A DNA stretch of 64,000 nt, taken from contig JAXMBH010000006.1 of assembly GCA_046349975.1 (NCBI GenBank), forward strand, positions 62,001 through 126,000. The letters are read 5' to 3'. This DNA comes from JABDGM01 sp046349975. Its GTDB lineage: Bacteria > Planctomycetota > Planctomycetia > Pirellulales > Lacipirellulaceae. The notes beneath the pieces are model-generated. The model was not told where the DNA came from. It searched no databases and saw nothing but the letters and a program-made list of their open reading frames with translations. A program made the position numbers and the translations under genes. This document shows, piece after piece, positions 16,554-26,440 of the stretch (position 1 is its first letter; the number at the start of each line of letters is the position of its first letter).

Positions 16554-18152
16554 TTATGCTGTGCGGTCGAAGTACGTGAAGCTGCCTTGGATTTCGGCCC
16601 AGGTCATGGTGACGAGGCCGTACTGGGTGCCCCAGGGGTTGAACAGCGTGATCGTTTGGTTGGCGGCGTTGTAACTCAGCACGGCATAGGCGTGGCCGCC
16701 GACGACTGATGAGGACGCGGGCGACGTTTTTGACGCGAAGCCGATCGATTTGCCGGCATCGTACGCATTCACGAAAGTCGTGAAGCTTGTTGAGCCATTT
16801 GTCATTGTGAAGGGAGTCGTGGCTTGGCCGGTGATCGTGCCGAGGGCGGCGTAAATGTAGCCGCCTTCGATGGCCGAGTAATTGTTCTGGCCGCTGCCGG
16901 AGAGGTAGCCGCGGATGAAGCCGAATTCGTTCATTTGCACGTAGGCTTTTTCGGCGAGGGAGACCCAGAGCTCGTTGCTCGAGTTGCTATAGAGTTTGCC
17001 GATGCCCGCGAAGATCAGTCGACCGGAGCCGTCGGTTGGTAAATACGAGTCGACGGTCACATACGAGGCCTGTCCACTGTTGAACATCCGCACGGTGTAG
17101 GTGCCATCGCCGTTGACGATGAACATGTTCGTGATGGCAGACGGGTTTTTCAGTGCGGTCTCGGCGAGCGACGTCATGAAGTAGCAGTCGCCGAGATAAC
17201 CTTGATTGATGTCGCTGTAGCTCGCGCCAGCGACGAACAGCGAGCCGGAGATTTGGCGATATGCGTAGCCGGTGGCCGTGGGGCGATCTGAGCCGATGAA
17301 CCACTTGTTGATGAGTTTATCCATTTGAACGCCGGTCCAACCGGCAACCAAGTTGCCCAGCGTGGCGCCTTGATAATTTGCGTTCGCCACGGTGCCGTTG
17401 ACGACGTAGGAAGTTAACGATTTTACATAATCGAGGTTGCCGAAGAGGGTTGAGTTAGCCACGATCGCTTTGAGGTCGTTCAACTCCGTGGCATCGACGA
17501 CGTTGCCATCCTCGGAGTTGCGTAGAATGGCGATCATGTCGTTACGATCGATCAAGCCATCGGTGTACAACGACGAGCCCAGCGCGCGCAGAGCGGCGTC
17601 GGCAATATGCGAATCGAACCAGTTGGTAGGATTCGGAGTTGGGTTGGGGGTCGGATTCGGCGTCGGGTTCGGGGGGGTTGGCGGATTCGGATTCGGGTTC
17701 GGTGTGGGATTGCTCCACGACTGCACGACGCCGTTGACGGTGACGACACCGCTTGTCGACACCGTGAGGGTTTGGCCTTTCCCGCTGAGCGTAACGACGT
17801 GATTGCCGCCAAATCGCGCCTGGTCGGTGCCGGTGGTTGAGGTTCTGAGGGTGACAGACTCGGCGAGCGCTTCGGAACCGCCGTTGGCAGTGCTATCGAA
17901 CGAAATCGTATCGTTGCCCTTGCCGGCATCGATCACGATGGAGTTAATTTGCCAGGCGCCCCAAAAAGTCTGTACGCCGGAAACGTACACATTACCGGCT
18001 GACTGGCGGAAATTGATCGCGTCGGCCTTGGAAGAGCCGGTGATCGTGAGTACGCCATTCCTCAGGCTGCCAGTGACGGCCATCAACTCGCGCCGTTCGA
18101 GGTTCTCGTACTGTAAGTGACGTCCACGATGTTTCTTGTACGAGTTCTTCAT
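16554..18152 (-). CDS. Extracellular calpain-like cysteine protease
   Basis: A 532-residue protein of the C2 (calpain) family. The N-terminus HLQYENLERRELMAV resembles the LEPR-type leader found on many planctomycete surface proteins. Residues about 30-180 are beta-rich with a calcium-binding-like DAGKGNDTISFDS. A Pro-Asn-rich linker (NPTPNPNPNP...) lies near residues 190-220. The protease domain then shows the Cys in NQGYLGDCYFMTSLAE, the His in GGHAYAVLSYN and the Asn in LFNPWG, so the catalytic triad is intact. GAGGTG lies just before the ATG at 18152, favouring this over an upstream in-frame ATG. It probably acts outside the cytoplasm. Confidence 0.85.
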   Translation of the reverse strand: MKNSYKKHRGRHLQYENLERRELMAVTGSLRNGVLTITGSSKADAINFRQSAGNVYVSGVQTFWGAWQINSIVIDAGKGNDTISFDSTANGGSEALAESVTLRTSTTGTDQARFGGNHVVTLSGKGQTLTVSTSGVVTVNGVVQSWSNPTPNPNPNPPTPPNPTPNPTPNPTPNPTNWFDSHIADAALRALGSSLYTDGLIDRNDMIAILRNSEDGNVVDATELNDLKAIVANSTLFGNLDYVKSLTSYVVNGTVANANYQGATLGNLVAGWTGVQMDKLINKWFIGSDRPTATGYAYRQISGSLFVAGASYSDINQGYLGDCYFMTSLAETALKNPSAITNMFIVNGDGTYTVRMFNSGQASYVTVDSYLPTDGSGRLIFAGIGKLYSNSSNELWVSLAEKAYVQMNEFGFIRGYLSGSGQNNYSAIEGGYIYAALGTITGQATTPFTMTNGSTSFTTFVNAYDAGKSIGFASKTSPASSSVVGGHAYAVLSYNAANQTITLFNPWGTQYGLVTMTWAEIQGSFTYFDRTA

Positions 18153-18694
18153 GGTGCACCTCAGAGCAAGCGACGCAAGATGAGTAGCACGGCCGATGAG
18201 TGGCCGTGAAAGGCGATGCGGAGCGAACGAGCGGTGAAAAGGCGTCGGAGGGCGTGGGCTCGCGGGGAGAGGAGTAGTCGAGCGCGCGATTGCCACCGAC
18301 ACGGACGGCCGCAATGGCCTTCCAATAAAAACCCTATGTCAGCTTTGGAGGTGGAGCAAACGAATTGGCCACGTGTCGGCGGGACATTTGGGAATGCGTA
18401 GGGCGGCGTGTTCGGGAAGCGCGGCTGGTGACGACGAAGCCGCTAGCCCACGCGATTGCTGCGAAATTAAGTCGCCCTTTGAGAAGCCGCCGAGGCAAAC
18501 GAAATGAGAGATGAGAGACTGAGCGCGGGACCAGTCCTGCGGGGCGATCTGGCGGCTAGCCGGGCGTGGTAGGACACGGCGGCGTAACCGGCATAATTGG
18601 TACGGCGACGGCGACCGTTGAGAACGGCCGGGCATAGGCCTGATTGAACCGAGGAGCCGTCGCAGCTGGAATAACTGGGCGAGCGAATGTAGGA
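18153..18694. other. Intergenic, nothing recognised
   Basis: About 540 bases. An Arg/Ser-rich minus-strand frame of 98 residues spans part of it but has no ribosome binding site or family resemblance. The promoter of the calpain-like gene should lie just above 18152. Confidence 0.45.
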
Positions 18695-19126
18695 CTAGCT
18701 CGCGAATAGCTCGCGCTGCAACGTGCCAGTAATATGCTTCGCCGCGATGACGATAGGCACGAGGCTCAAGAGGAGATCACCGGCAAGTGCGAGGGAAATG
18801 TGACCAGCTGCTTTGTGCAGCGTCGCGCCGACGATGAGGCTGTACAGCATTGCATAGACGGCCGAATGCAGAAGCACCATTCCGATTAAGGCGGATGAAC
18901 GTCGCAGGCGCTCAATGGTGGCATTCGTAGCGCCGAGTATGACGATGGCGAAGGCGGTGGCTGCGGGCAGGGTAGGGCAAATCGTTGCTGCCAGCAGGCC
19001 GGCGAGGCCAAGAGCGATAAATGCCGGCCCGCTCCTGGTGAGAGGCATGGATTCGCAACGGAGTTTAGTTTCAACGTCCACGGCGCGGAACACCAGGCTT
19101 TGAATTCGTGATGTGTCGCTTTTCAT
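18695..19126 (-). CDS. Small hypothetical membrane protein
   Basis: A 143-residue protein with about four hydrophobic segments: PAFIALGLAGLLAATICPTL, TAFAIVILGATNA, SALIGMVLLHSAVYAMLYSL and ISLALAGDLLLSLVPIVIAA. A short N-terminal cytoplasmic part precedes them. The ATG at 19126 was preferred over one five codons upstream; neither has a clear ribosome binding site. No family recognised. It stands alone between non-coding stretches. Confidence 0.55.
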   Translation of the reverse strand: MKSDTSRIQSLVFRAVDVETKLRCESMPLTRSGPAFIALGLAGLLAATICPTLPAATAFAIVILGATNATIERLRRSSALIGMVLLHSAVYAMLYSLIVGATLHKAAGHISLALAGDLLLSLVPIVIAAKHITGTLQRELFAS

Positions 19127-19746
19127 TCTGATTGGCGTCATGGCGTGCGTCTAGCATTCGCGGCGATACAATAGCGACTGTGGCCGCTGTGGCAGACGAG
19201 GCATGGTCGAGCAATGTCTGACGAATTGCAGAATCGGCACGTAACGATCGAGGCCTCAGAAGCGCAATTTGGTCTGCCTGCCCTATTGGCCGCGACTGGT
19301 CGGTTTCTGGACAATCTGGTTAGCTGGCTTGATTAGCCATCTGCGCATCGGGTTTTGAAGGCCGCAGCACGAAAGAAATTGGGGCCGGCGTTCTATTAAA
19401 TCACGATAGCCGATAGGGCTTGGAGATACCCTTAGGCCGGTTGGCGGGCCTGTTCGGCGCGGCATACTGGCGCTGATTGCGGATCACGCCTGAGAACGAT
19501 TTCGGCCGAAGGGAGTTTTGGTTTCCCTCCTTGGAATCCGCTGCAGCGGTGGTGCTGGGACGCCTGTACGAAGAACGTGGCGGTGATTAATGGCAATGCG
19601 TTGCGCGTGCCGGCGGAGGATCGCGAGGCGGTGAAGACGCTTCCGCACGAGAAAGTGCAAAAAGTTTCACCAACGAGCGCTGAATGGCGTCTTCAATAGA
19701 CTTCAGACTTCTACGAGCACCGTGGGCGGCGTACCTCGCCAATGCC
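19127..19746. other. Intergenic, possible coding remnant
   Basis: About 600 bases. Around 19540-19690 on the plus strand a frame reads WNPLQRWCWDACTKNVAVIN, then LRVPAEDREAVKTLPHEKV. It has coding-like composition but no start, so it may be the tail of a decayed gene. I cannot name a family. The rest shows nothing. Confidence 0.35.
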
Positions 19747-21870
19747 TCACTCCCCTTCCGCCCGTTCCATATCCGAGGCGTCGATATCTTTGGCCGGCTT
19801 TTGCGGGGCGGCGCTGGTGCGGCGTTTGCCGTCGACTTCGGTGCCGGGGACGATCATTGGGCTGGAAGAATTTTCCTCGATCAGCCGTTTGAGTTCGGCC
19901 GAGTCGATCACTTCCTGCTTGATGAGCTGCTGGCTCACGGCTTCGAGGGCGGCGCGACGAGTTTCGAGGATGTGCCGCGTGCGCTGCAGGCCTTCGTCGA
20001 GGATCCGCTTCACTTCCTGGTCGATTTCGCGGGCCGTTTGCTCGCTGTGATGCTGCGAGCGCGGCTCGATGGCCGAGACGAGAAACGGGTTGCGGTTCGA
20101 GTCGCGGAAGTTGATGCGGCCCAGGCGGCTCATGCCGAAATCCATGACCATGCTGCGGCCGATTTCGGTCGCGCGTTCGAGATCGTTCTGGGCGCCGCTG
20201 GAAATGTCGTTGAACACAATTTCCTCGGCCACGGTGCCGCCGAGCAGCACCTGGATGCGGCTTTCTAGTTCGCTTTGCGTCATCAGGAAGCGATCCTGCT
20301 CGGGCCGTTGCATGGTGTAGCCGAGGGCGGCGAGACCGCGAGGAATGATCGAAACCTTGTGCACTGGATCGGTGTTGGGAAGCGAGGAGGCGACGAGCGC
20401 GTGGCCCGCTTCGTGGAAGGCAACGCGGAGTTTCTCGTCCTCCTGCATGATGCGGCTTTTCTTTTCGAGGCCGGCGCTGGAGCGCTCGACCGCCTCGTTG
20501 AAGTCGGCCATCGTCACGAGCTTGCGGCCCTTGCGGGCGGCCAGGAGAGCGGCTTCGTTCACCATGTTGGCGAGATCGGCGCCGACGAAGCCGCTGGTGA
20601 TGGCGGCGAGGGCTTTTACGTCGACGTCGGTGTCGACCTTGATATTCTCCAGGTGGACTTCGATGATCTCTTCGCGGCCGGCGACATCGGGGCGATCGAC
20701 CAGCACGTGGCGATCGAACCGGCCGGGGCGGAGCAGGGCGGCATCGAGCGTTTCCGGGCGGTTGGTAGCGCCCATTACGATGACACCGCTATTGGAGTTG
20801 AAGCCGTCCATTTCGACGAGCAGGGCATTGAGCGTTTGTTCGCGTTCGTCGTGGCCGCCGATGTTGCCGCTGCCGCGGGTTTTGCCGAGGGCGTCGAGCT
20901 CATCGATGAAGATGATGCAGGGGGCCTTTTGTTCGGCCTGTTGGAACATATCGCGGACGCGAGCCGCGCCCACGCCGACGAACATTTCGACAAAGTCCGA
21001 ACCGCTGAGGCTGAAGAACGGCACGCCCGCCTCGCCGGCCACGGCCTTGGCGAGCAGCGTTTTGCCGGTACCTGGGGGACCGACGAGCAGCACACCCTTG
21101 GGGATGCGGCCGCCGAGCATCTGATACTTTTCGGGTGTCTTCAAGAACTCGACGACTTCGCGGAGTTCTTCCACCGCTTCGTCGATGCCGGCAACGTCTT
21201 CGAACGTGACCTCAATGTCTTCCTGGGCGAACAATTTGCCGCGGCTGCGGCCGAACGCCATTGGCGAGCCGGCGCCACCCATCCGGCGGACCATGAAGAC
21301 GAACAACATCACGAGGAGGCCGGTCATCAGGAGGAGCGGGATGTAATTGAGCAGAGGATTGGGCGGGCCAGCCCAGGTCCAATCGAGGTGGTTCTTCGTT
21401 AGGAGCGCCGGCAGTTGCTGCTCTTCCGAGCTGCGATCGACGCGGAGCTCGATGTTCGGCGTGGGTTTATCAGCCGGTTCGAACTGCGTCTCTCCATTCT
21501 CACTCTTGCTAGCGAGTTCCTTGAGTGCTTGGCGCGTGACGCGGGCTTTCACCGAGGCCTCGCCAACACGGATGTCTTTGAGCTCCGAAAGGCGAACGTA
21601 CTGCGGCTTGCCGGTGGAATTGTCGATGACGTCGACATAACCGGGGCCGGTGGGCTTGCCGCTGTCGTCGGTGCCGCTGGCTTCGACGAGCTTGAGCAGA
21701 TCGCTCCAGCGGATCGATTGTTCGGTATTGCTGTTGAAGATCGTGACCATCAACAAGAGGATCACGCCGAGGCCAAGCATATACCAAACGAGGTTCCCGC
21801 CACCTTGCTGGGCGGGCTTTTTGTCGCTGGAGCGGTCGCTGGAGGATTGCGGTTTTTGATCTTTATCCAT
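19747..21870 (-). CDS. ftsH: ATP-dependent zinc metalloprotease FtsH
   Basis: FtsH is a membrane-anchored AAA+ protease that degrades misfolded membrane and regulatory proteins. The 707-residue product has membrane segment 1 (LVWYMLGLGVILLLMVTIF, residues about 28-46), a periplasmic domain, and membrane segment 2 (LLNYIPLLLMTGLLVMLFVF). The AAA domain has Walker A GPPGTGKT near 261, Walker B IIFIDELDALG and the second region of homology ATNRPETLDAALLRPGRFDR. The zinc site HEAGH is near 485. The ATG at 21870 gives MDKDQKPQSSSDRSS; the frame is open 81 codons further upstream without coding character. It is divergent from dxr. Confidence 0.95.
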   Translation of the reverse strand: MDKDQKPQSSSDRSSDKKPAQQGGGNLVWYMLGLGVILLLMVTIFNSNTEQSIRWSDLLKLVEASGTDDSGKPTGPGYVDVIDNSTGKPQYVRLSELKDIRVGEASVKARVTRQALKELASKSENGETQFEPADKPTPNIELRVDRSSEEQQLPALLTKNHLDWTWAGPPNPLLNYIPLLLMTGLLVMLFVFMVRRMGGAGSPMAFGRSRGKLFAQEDIEVTFEDVAGIDEAVEELREVVEFLKTPEKYQMLGGRIPKGVLLVGPPGTGKTLLAKAVAGEAGVPFFSLSGSDFVEMFVGVGAARVRDMFQQAEQKAPCIIFIDELDALGKTRGSGNIGGHDEREQTLNALLVEMDGFNSNSGVIVMGATNRPETLDAALLRPGRFDRHVLVDRPDVAGREEIIEVHLENIKVDTDVDVKALAAITSGFVGADLANMVNEAALLAARKGRKLVTMADFNEAVERSSAGLEKKSRIMQEDEKLRVAFHEAGHALVASSLPNTDPVHKVSIIPRGLAALGYTMQRPEQDRFLMTQSELESRIQVLLGGTVAEEIVFNDISSGAQNDLERATEIGRSMVMDFGMSRLGRINFRDSNRNPFLVSAIEPRSQHHSEQTAREIDQEVKRILDEGLQRTRHILETRRAALEAVSQQLIKQEVIDSAELKRLIEENSSSPMIVPGTEVDGKRRTSAAPQKPAKDIDASDMERAEGE

Positions 21871-22301
21871 CGTGGGACAAGCGTAGGTGGATGAGTACAA
21901 AAGGAATCGGGAGGGCCGCCAACGGAATGATATGCGGGTCGCAGGGCGAGCCAAATTCCCGAAGCAGGCGACTGGAACCGGCCTGCAAACTCTATGGTAT
22001 GTTTCAGAGGTCAAAAAAACAACGAACGGCCGGTGCTGGCGTCGCTCGGCGGGGGGTACAAGCTCCGCTTGCTGCCAGCGAGCGGCCTTCATAGAATGGC
22101 CTGTTCGCCGCATTTTGCCGAGTCGAGACGGTGGTGGGTGAGCGCGGTGTCGTTACTACCGTCACAATGCGAATGGTGCGTTCGACCAGTCCACGGTTGA
22201 GTGGCGTCTGGGCGACTTCGACGGGCGAGCCGCCCGTCGCTACGACGGACGGTGGGCGGCTGATTCTGTCCTGATAACTTAGCTCGTACACGTCTGGGTC
22301 G
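21871..22301. other. Divergent intergenic region ftsH/dxr
   Basis: About 430 bases holding promoters for ftsH and dxr. A GC-rich inverted repeat GCCGCCC...GGGCGGC (about 22231-22262) could form a hairpin upstream of dxr and may be part of a dispersed palindrome. No promoter consensus assigned. Confidence 0.45.
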
Positions 22302-23465
22302 ATGCCAGCTGCCACAAAAAATGTCGCCGTTTTTGGTTCGACAGGGAGCATCGGCACGAACGCGTTGGAAGTGATCGCGGCGAGCGAGGGCCGGCTGCAG
22401 GTGGCGGCACTTTCGGCGCACTGCAATTTGCCGGAGTTAGTGGAGCAGGCGCGGCGGTTCGAACCACGGTGGATCGTGGCGACGGATGCCGCGCGGGCTC
22501 GGCAGTTCGACTGGGATGATTTGCCGTCCGCGACGGAAGTTTTGGTGGGTGCTGAGGCGCTGGTGAAGGTGGCGGCGGCGGAAGAGGTCGACGTCGTACT
22601 GGCCGCGATCGTCGGCAGCGCCGGGCTCCGCAGCACGTGGGCCGCGATCGAGGCCAAGAAAACAGTTGCGTTAGCGAATAAAGAAACGCTGGTTATGGCG
22701 GGCGCGCTCGTGAAGCGGCTGGCCGCGAAGACCGGCGCGACGATTCTGCCGGTCGACAGCGAGCATAGTGCCATTTTCCAGGCGCTGGCGTCGGGCAAGA
22801 GCGAAGAAGTAGCGAGGATCGTGCTGACGGCTAGTGGCGGTCCATTCCGCTCGCTCACCGAAGAACAATTGAAACAAGTGACGGTCGACGAAGCGCTGGC
22901 TCACCCGACATGGGCGATGGGGCCGAAGATCACGATCGACTCGGCCACGATGATGAACAAAGCGCTCGAGATTATCGAGTCGCGGTGGCTATTCGACGTG
23001 GATGCGGATCGGATCGCGGTGATGATTCATCCGCAGTCGACGGTGCACTCGTTTGTGGAGTTTGTCGATGGCTCGATTATCGCCCAAATGAGCCCACCGG
23101 ATATGAAGTTGCCGATACAGTATGCGCTCGAATATCCGCAGCGGCAGCCGGGGGCCGCGGCGCGATTTGATTGGTCGCGGCCGTGGCAGTTGAATTTTGA
23201 GCCGGCGGATATCGGCCGCATTCCGGCACTCGCGCTTGGTTACGAATGTGCCCGCGCGGGTGGGTCGGCGGGGGCGGTGCTCAATGCGGCAAATGAAGCG
23301 GCGGTCGCAGCGTTTTTGGGCGGCGATTTGCATTTCACCGAAATCGTGCCCGCGTGCAAGAGTGTGCTCAAAGAACATGCGTTTGAAGCCGATCCGACGC
23401 TCGAACAACTCGAAAAACTCGACAAGTGGGCAAGAGAAGAAGTGACCCGATGGGTCTGTGCGTGA
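22302..23465 (+). CDS. dxr: 1-deoxy-D-xylulose 5-phosphate reductoisomerase
   Basis: Dxr makes 2-C-methylerythritol 4-phosphate with NADPH, the first committed step of the MEP pathway that ispE (8848) also serves. The 387-residue product shows the NADPH loop VAVFGSTGSIGTNAL near residue 9, the ANKETLVMAG segment, the metal and substrate site ILPVDSEHSAIFQAL near residue 148, WAMGPKITIDSATMMNKALE near residue 204, and HPQSTVHSFVEFVDGS near residue 243. Length is typical. rseP follows after 180 bases on the same strand, a pairing common in bacteria. Confidence 0.95.
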   Translation: MPAATKNVAVFGSTGSIGTNALEVIAASEGRLQVAALSAHCNLPELVEQARRFEPRWIVATDAARARQFDWDDLPSATEVLVGAEALVKVAAAEEVDVVLAAIVGSAGLRSTWAAIEAKKTVALANKETLVMAGALVKRLAAKTGATILPVDSEHSAIFQALASGKSEEVARIVLTASGGPFRSLTEEQLKQVTVDEALAHPTWAMGPKITIDSATMMNKALEIIESRWLFDVDADRIAVMIHPQSTVHSFVEFVDGSIIAQMSPPDMKLPIQYALEYPQRQPGAAARFDWSRPWQLNFEPADIGRIPALALGYECARAGGSAGAVLNAANEAAVAAFLGGDLHFTEIVPACKSVLKEHAFEADPTLEQLEKLDKWAREEVTRWVCA

Positions 23466-23644
23466 CGTAAGAAGACTGACCGGCAGGGCGCAGTCTCCGG
23501 TTTTCTGGAGTCAGTTGTTTAGTCGGCACGGGTAGAGTGCCAACCCCGGCAGAGCGGGGCTGCTGGTCGAGTATAGGAATGGTTACGCCCGCGTAACGCG
23601 CGCCTGTCGTTCACCTTTCATCAATGTAATCCGCGGAATTCGTA

Positions 23645-25870
23645 ATGTCGTTAGTCTTGTTTGCAGCGATTGATTTGTACTGGCTGGTGCCCGTCGTGCT
23701 AAAGGTGGCGATTGGGTTGGGCGCCGTCATTTTTGTGCACGAACTGGGCCATTTCCTGGTTGCCAAGGCCTGCGGCGTGAAGTGCGAGAAGTTCTTCATC
23801 GGCTTCGACATTGGCGGCTACAAGATCAGCAAGCGCGTGGGCGAGACGGAATACGGCATCGGCATTTTGCCCTTGGGTGGTTACGTAAAGATGCTCGGAC
23901 AGGATGATGACCCCGCGCACATCGCTGAGCAAATGAAGAAATCGCAGGAAGATCCGGCGAGCGGGGATGCGGTGCCGATCCGTGGCCCCAACGGCGAAAC
24001 GTACTACGTCAATCGCCGTAGTTATTTGGCGAAGAGTGTACCGCAGCGGATGGCTATTATTTCCGCTGGCGTGATCATGAATGTTATTTTTGCGTTCATC
24101 TTTGCCGTGATCGCGTACGGCATGGGCGTGCCATACCTACCGTCGGTAGTTGCGGAGACGATGCCGGGCTCGCCGGCTTGGAAGGCGGGAATCGAACCGG
24201 GTGATGAAATCGTGCGGATTAACGATACCGTCGATCCGACGTTCGTGCAGCTGAAGGGCGGCGTAACGCTGGGCGACCTGGAGCATGGCATTCCGTGCGA
24301 AATACGTCGTGCGGCCGATGGCAAAGTCGTACCCGTAACGCTCACTCCAGAGCAAGATGATGGGCGACTCGCGACGATTGGCATCGCAGGCCCGACATCT
24401 GTAACTCTGTATAAATCGCCGCCGGCTGACGAAGATTCAGCCGCGGCGAAGGCCAAGTTGATCGCGCCCGGCGGTGACGCGGTCGCCAAAGACGATGCGA
24501 AGTTCAAAGGAGGGGACGAGATCATCCGTGTCGGCGACAAGCCGATTAAAGACTATCGCGGCTTTGTCGCGGAACTCGCACGGCAGCCGTCGGAGCCGTT
24601 GCAAGTTACAGTGCGCCGCGACACCAAGAAATCGGATGCAGCTACAAAAGGAAAGGACGCGGCCGACGCTGGTAAAACGCAAGAACTCACGTTTGAAGTG
24701 CCGCCGCAAGCTCTTAGTCGTTTTGATTTCGAAATGCGGATGGGCGCAATTACTACCGTGCGCGATAACTCGCCGGCGGCTCGAGCGGGGCTTCTGCCTG
24801 GCGACGTCATCGTGGCGGTTGATGGACTCCAAGCCGGTACTGCGTCGAGCGCCGGAGACATGTGGACGCCGCAGACCTTGCCGGAGTACGCGAGCCGTGC
24901 GGCTCGCGACGGGCGCGAAGTCGAGATTAGTGTCGAGCGGCCGGCATCTGACGGAAAGACACAGCCGGTTGCGGTGCGGGTCAAGCCGGTGGTTCCGATG
25001 TCAGTAGGGGTCGTGCCGCGCTCGCCCGGATTGCCGATGGCTGCTGATGCGGTCGGGATAGCTTATCGCATCACCAACGACGTTGCCGCGGTGCAACCCA
25101 ATTCGTCTATAGCTAAGGATTTGGCGCCGGGCGATCGCGTCACAAAAGTGACGTTTGTCTTACCCGCAGACAAAGATGGAGAAACGCCGAAGGAGCGCGA
25201 GATCAAACTTATGACCGACAAACCCACTGGCCTCGCGGCGCTGATCCGTTGGCTCTTCGGCTACTCAACCGAACAGAAGCAGGAATTCAACTGGCCAAGC
25301 GTGCTCGACTCGATTCAATTTCTGCCCGAGGGCACGGACGTGCAGCTGACCGTTGTACGCGGTGACGCTGAACCGCGCAAATTCAGCGTGAAACCGGTGG
25401 TGGCCGATAAGGAATTCCTTGGTGCTCGAGGCTTCAATTTCGATCCCATCGAGCGAATCCGCAAGGCCGAGTCGTTTAGCCAGCAGGTGCGATACGGCTG
25501 GGATGAAACGGGCGAGGCCCTCACGATGGTGTTCCGGTTCTTGCGCAAACTCGGCACGCAGGTACCGATTTCGGCGCTCGGCGGGCCGGTGACGATCGCG
25601 AAGGCCGCTGGTTACCATGCGGCGGAAGGTGTATCGTCGCTGCTTGTGTTCCTCACGATGCTGAGCGCGAACCTGGCCGTGATCAACTTGCTGCCGATTC
25701 CGCTGCTCGACGGCGGCCACTTGGTGTTCCTGGCCTATGAAGGCGTGCGTGGCCGGCCGGCGAATGAGAAATTCGTGGTCGCTCTCCACACCGCAGGCTT
25801 CGTATTTATCGTCAGCCTGATGCTGTACGTGCTCTCGCTCGACCTGGGCTTGATTCCGCGCGACCTGTAG
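23645..25870 (+). CDS. rseP: RseP-type site-2 metalloprotease with extra PDZ region
   Basis: An intramembrane zinc protease of the S2P/RseP family. The N-terminal helix holds HELGH at residues 32-36, and LLPIPLLDGGHLVFL near residue 690 holds the second metal ligand (LDG motif). Membrane helices lie at about 15-35, 135-160, 660-690 and the C-terminus. At 741 residues it is far longer than the usual 350-450. The extra length is a large region with several PDZ-like units (AWKAGIEPGDEIVRINDTV; DEIIRVGDKPIKDYRG; PAARAGLLPGDVIVAVDGLQ; LAPGDRVTKVTFVL). It probably trims membrane-bound regulators. The stop overlaps the next start by one base. Confidence 0.92.
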   Translation: MSLVLFAAIDLYWLVPVVLKVAIGLGAVIFVHELGHFLVAKACGVKCEKFFIGFDIGGYKISKRVGETEYGIGILPLGGYVKMLGQDDDPAHIAEQMKKSQEDPASGDAVPIRGPNGETYYVNRRSYLAKSVPQRMAIISAGVIMNVIFAFIFAVIAYGMGVPYLPSVVAETMPGSPAWKAGIEPGDEIVRINDTVDPTFVQLKGGVTLGDLEHGIPCEIRRAADGKVVPVTLTPEQDDGRLATIGIAGPTSVTLYKSPPADEDSAAAKAKLIAPGGDAVAKDDAKFKGGDEIIRVGDKPIKDYRGFVAELARQPSEPLQVTVRRDTKKSDAATKGKDAADAGKTQELTFEVPPQALSRFDFEMRMGAITTVRDNSPAARAGLLPGDVIVAVDGLQAGTASSAGDMWTPQTLPEYASRAARDGREVEISVERPASDGKTQPVAVRVKPVVPMSVGVVPRSPGLPMAADAVGIAYRITNDVAAVQPNSSIAKDLAPGDRVTKVTFVLPADKDGETPKEREIKLMTDKPTGLAALIRWLFGYSTEQKQEFNWPSVLDSIQFLPEGTDVQLTVVRGDAEPRKFSVKPVVADKEFLGARGFNFDPIERIRKAESFSQQVRYGWDETGEALTMVFRFLRKLGTQVPISALGGPVTIAKAAGYHAAEGVSSLLVFLTMLSANLAVINLLPIPLLDGGHLVFLAYEGVRGRPANEKFVVALHTAGFVFIVSLMLYVLSLDLGLIPRDL

Positions 25871-26364
25871 TGTCAACCGCTCATACAGATCATGGTTTCC
25901 CTCAGCGCATTGGCTACGAGTACGATCATGTGCAGCGGGCGCCGCTGTACTGGCTGCTGATGGCGCCGGGCATCGCGATTCTGGGTTTTGTCGTAATTGG
26001 TTGGATTCATCACGACGCGGCTACGTTTCTGTGCTTGGGTTTGTTATTGACGGCAATTGCCTTGTCGTTTCGCTGGCTGCGAGTGCGAGATGAAGGCGAA
26101 TACCTGGCCTTGCGCTACGGTCCATTGCCCATCTTTCGCAAACGATTTCGTTATGCGGATATCGCAGAGGCGAACATCGATCGAACTTCGTTCGCCGATG
26201 GGTGGGGCATTCACTGGGTACCCGGGCGCGGCTGGACGTATAACCTATGGGGCTTCGATTGCGTGCGGCTGACACTAAGAAATGGCCGTACTGCACGTAT
26301 CGGGACGGATGAACCCGAAGAACTCGTCGCGTTCCTGGAGGCACGACTAGATGAGTCGTCGTGA
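25870..26364 (+). CDS. Small membrane protein with PH-like domain
   Basis: A 164-residue protein starting with GTG at 25870, whose first base is the last base of the rseP stop, so translational coupling is likely. Two membrane helices (LYWLLMAPGIAILGFVVIGW and AATFLCLGLLLTAIALSFRW) are followed by a beta-rich tail (EYLALRYGPLPIFRKRFRYADI, TYNLWGFDCVRLTLRNGRTARIGTDEP) that resembles bacterial PH-like domains. No function known. The coupling suggests a role with the protease or in the membrane. Confidence 0.75.
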   Translation: MSTAHTDHGFPQRIGYEYDHVQRAPLYWLLMAPGIAILGFVVIGWIHHDAATFLCLGLLLTAIALSFRWLRVRDEGEYLALRYGPLPIFRKRFRYADIAEANIDRTSFADGWGIHWVPGRGWTYNLWGFDCVRLTLRNGRTARIGTDEPEELVAFLEARLDESS

Positions 26365-26370
26365 GCGGAA

Positions 26371-26406
26371 TAAAAAGGGACTGGTCGCATAAGCGACCAG
26401 TCCCTT
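26371..26406 (-). terminator. Rho-independent terminator for the DUF3467 gene
   Basis: A perfect 14-base stem AAGGGACTGGTCGC (26375-26388) with its complement (26393-26406) and loop ATAA. Read on the minus strand the stem ends in a TTTTTATT tail, so it terminates the minus-strand gene; it may also stop the convergent rseP operon. Confidence 0.85.
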
Positions 26407-26440
26407 GGCAGTCTGCAGGGTTCAATGAAGGCGCGGCGAA

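Noticed and set aside
20275..21402. A 375-codon plus-strand open frame
   Set aside because: Antisense shadow of ftsH, Gly/Ala/Asp-rich; the FtsH motifs on the minus strand are complete.
21871..22113. N-terminal extension of ftsH by 81 codons
   Set aside because: Residues are Arg/Cys-rich and unlike FtsH; the ATG at 21870 gives the normal cytoplasmic leader and first membrane helix.
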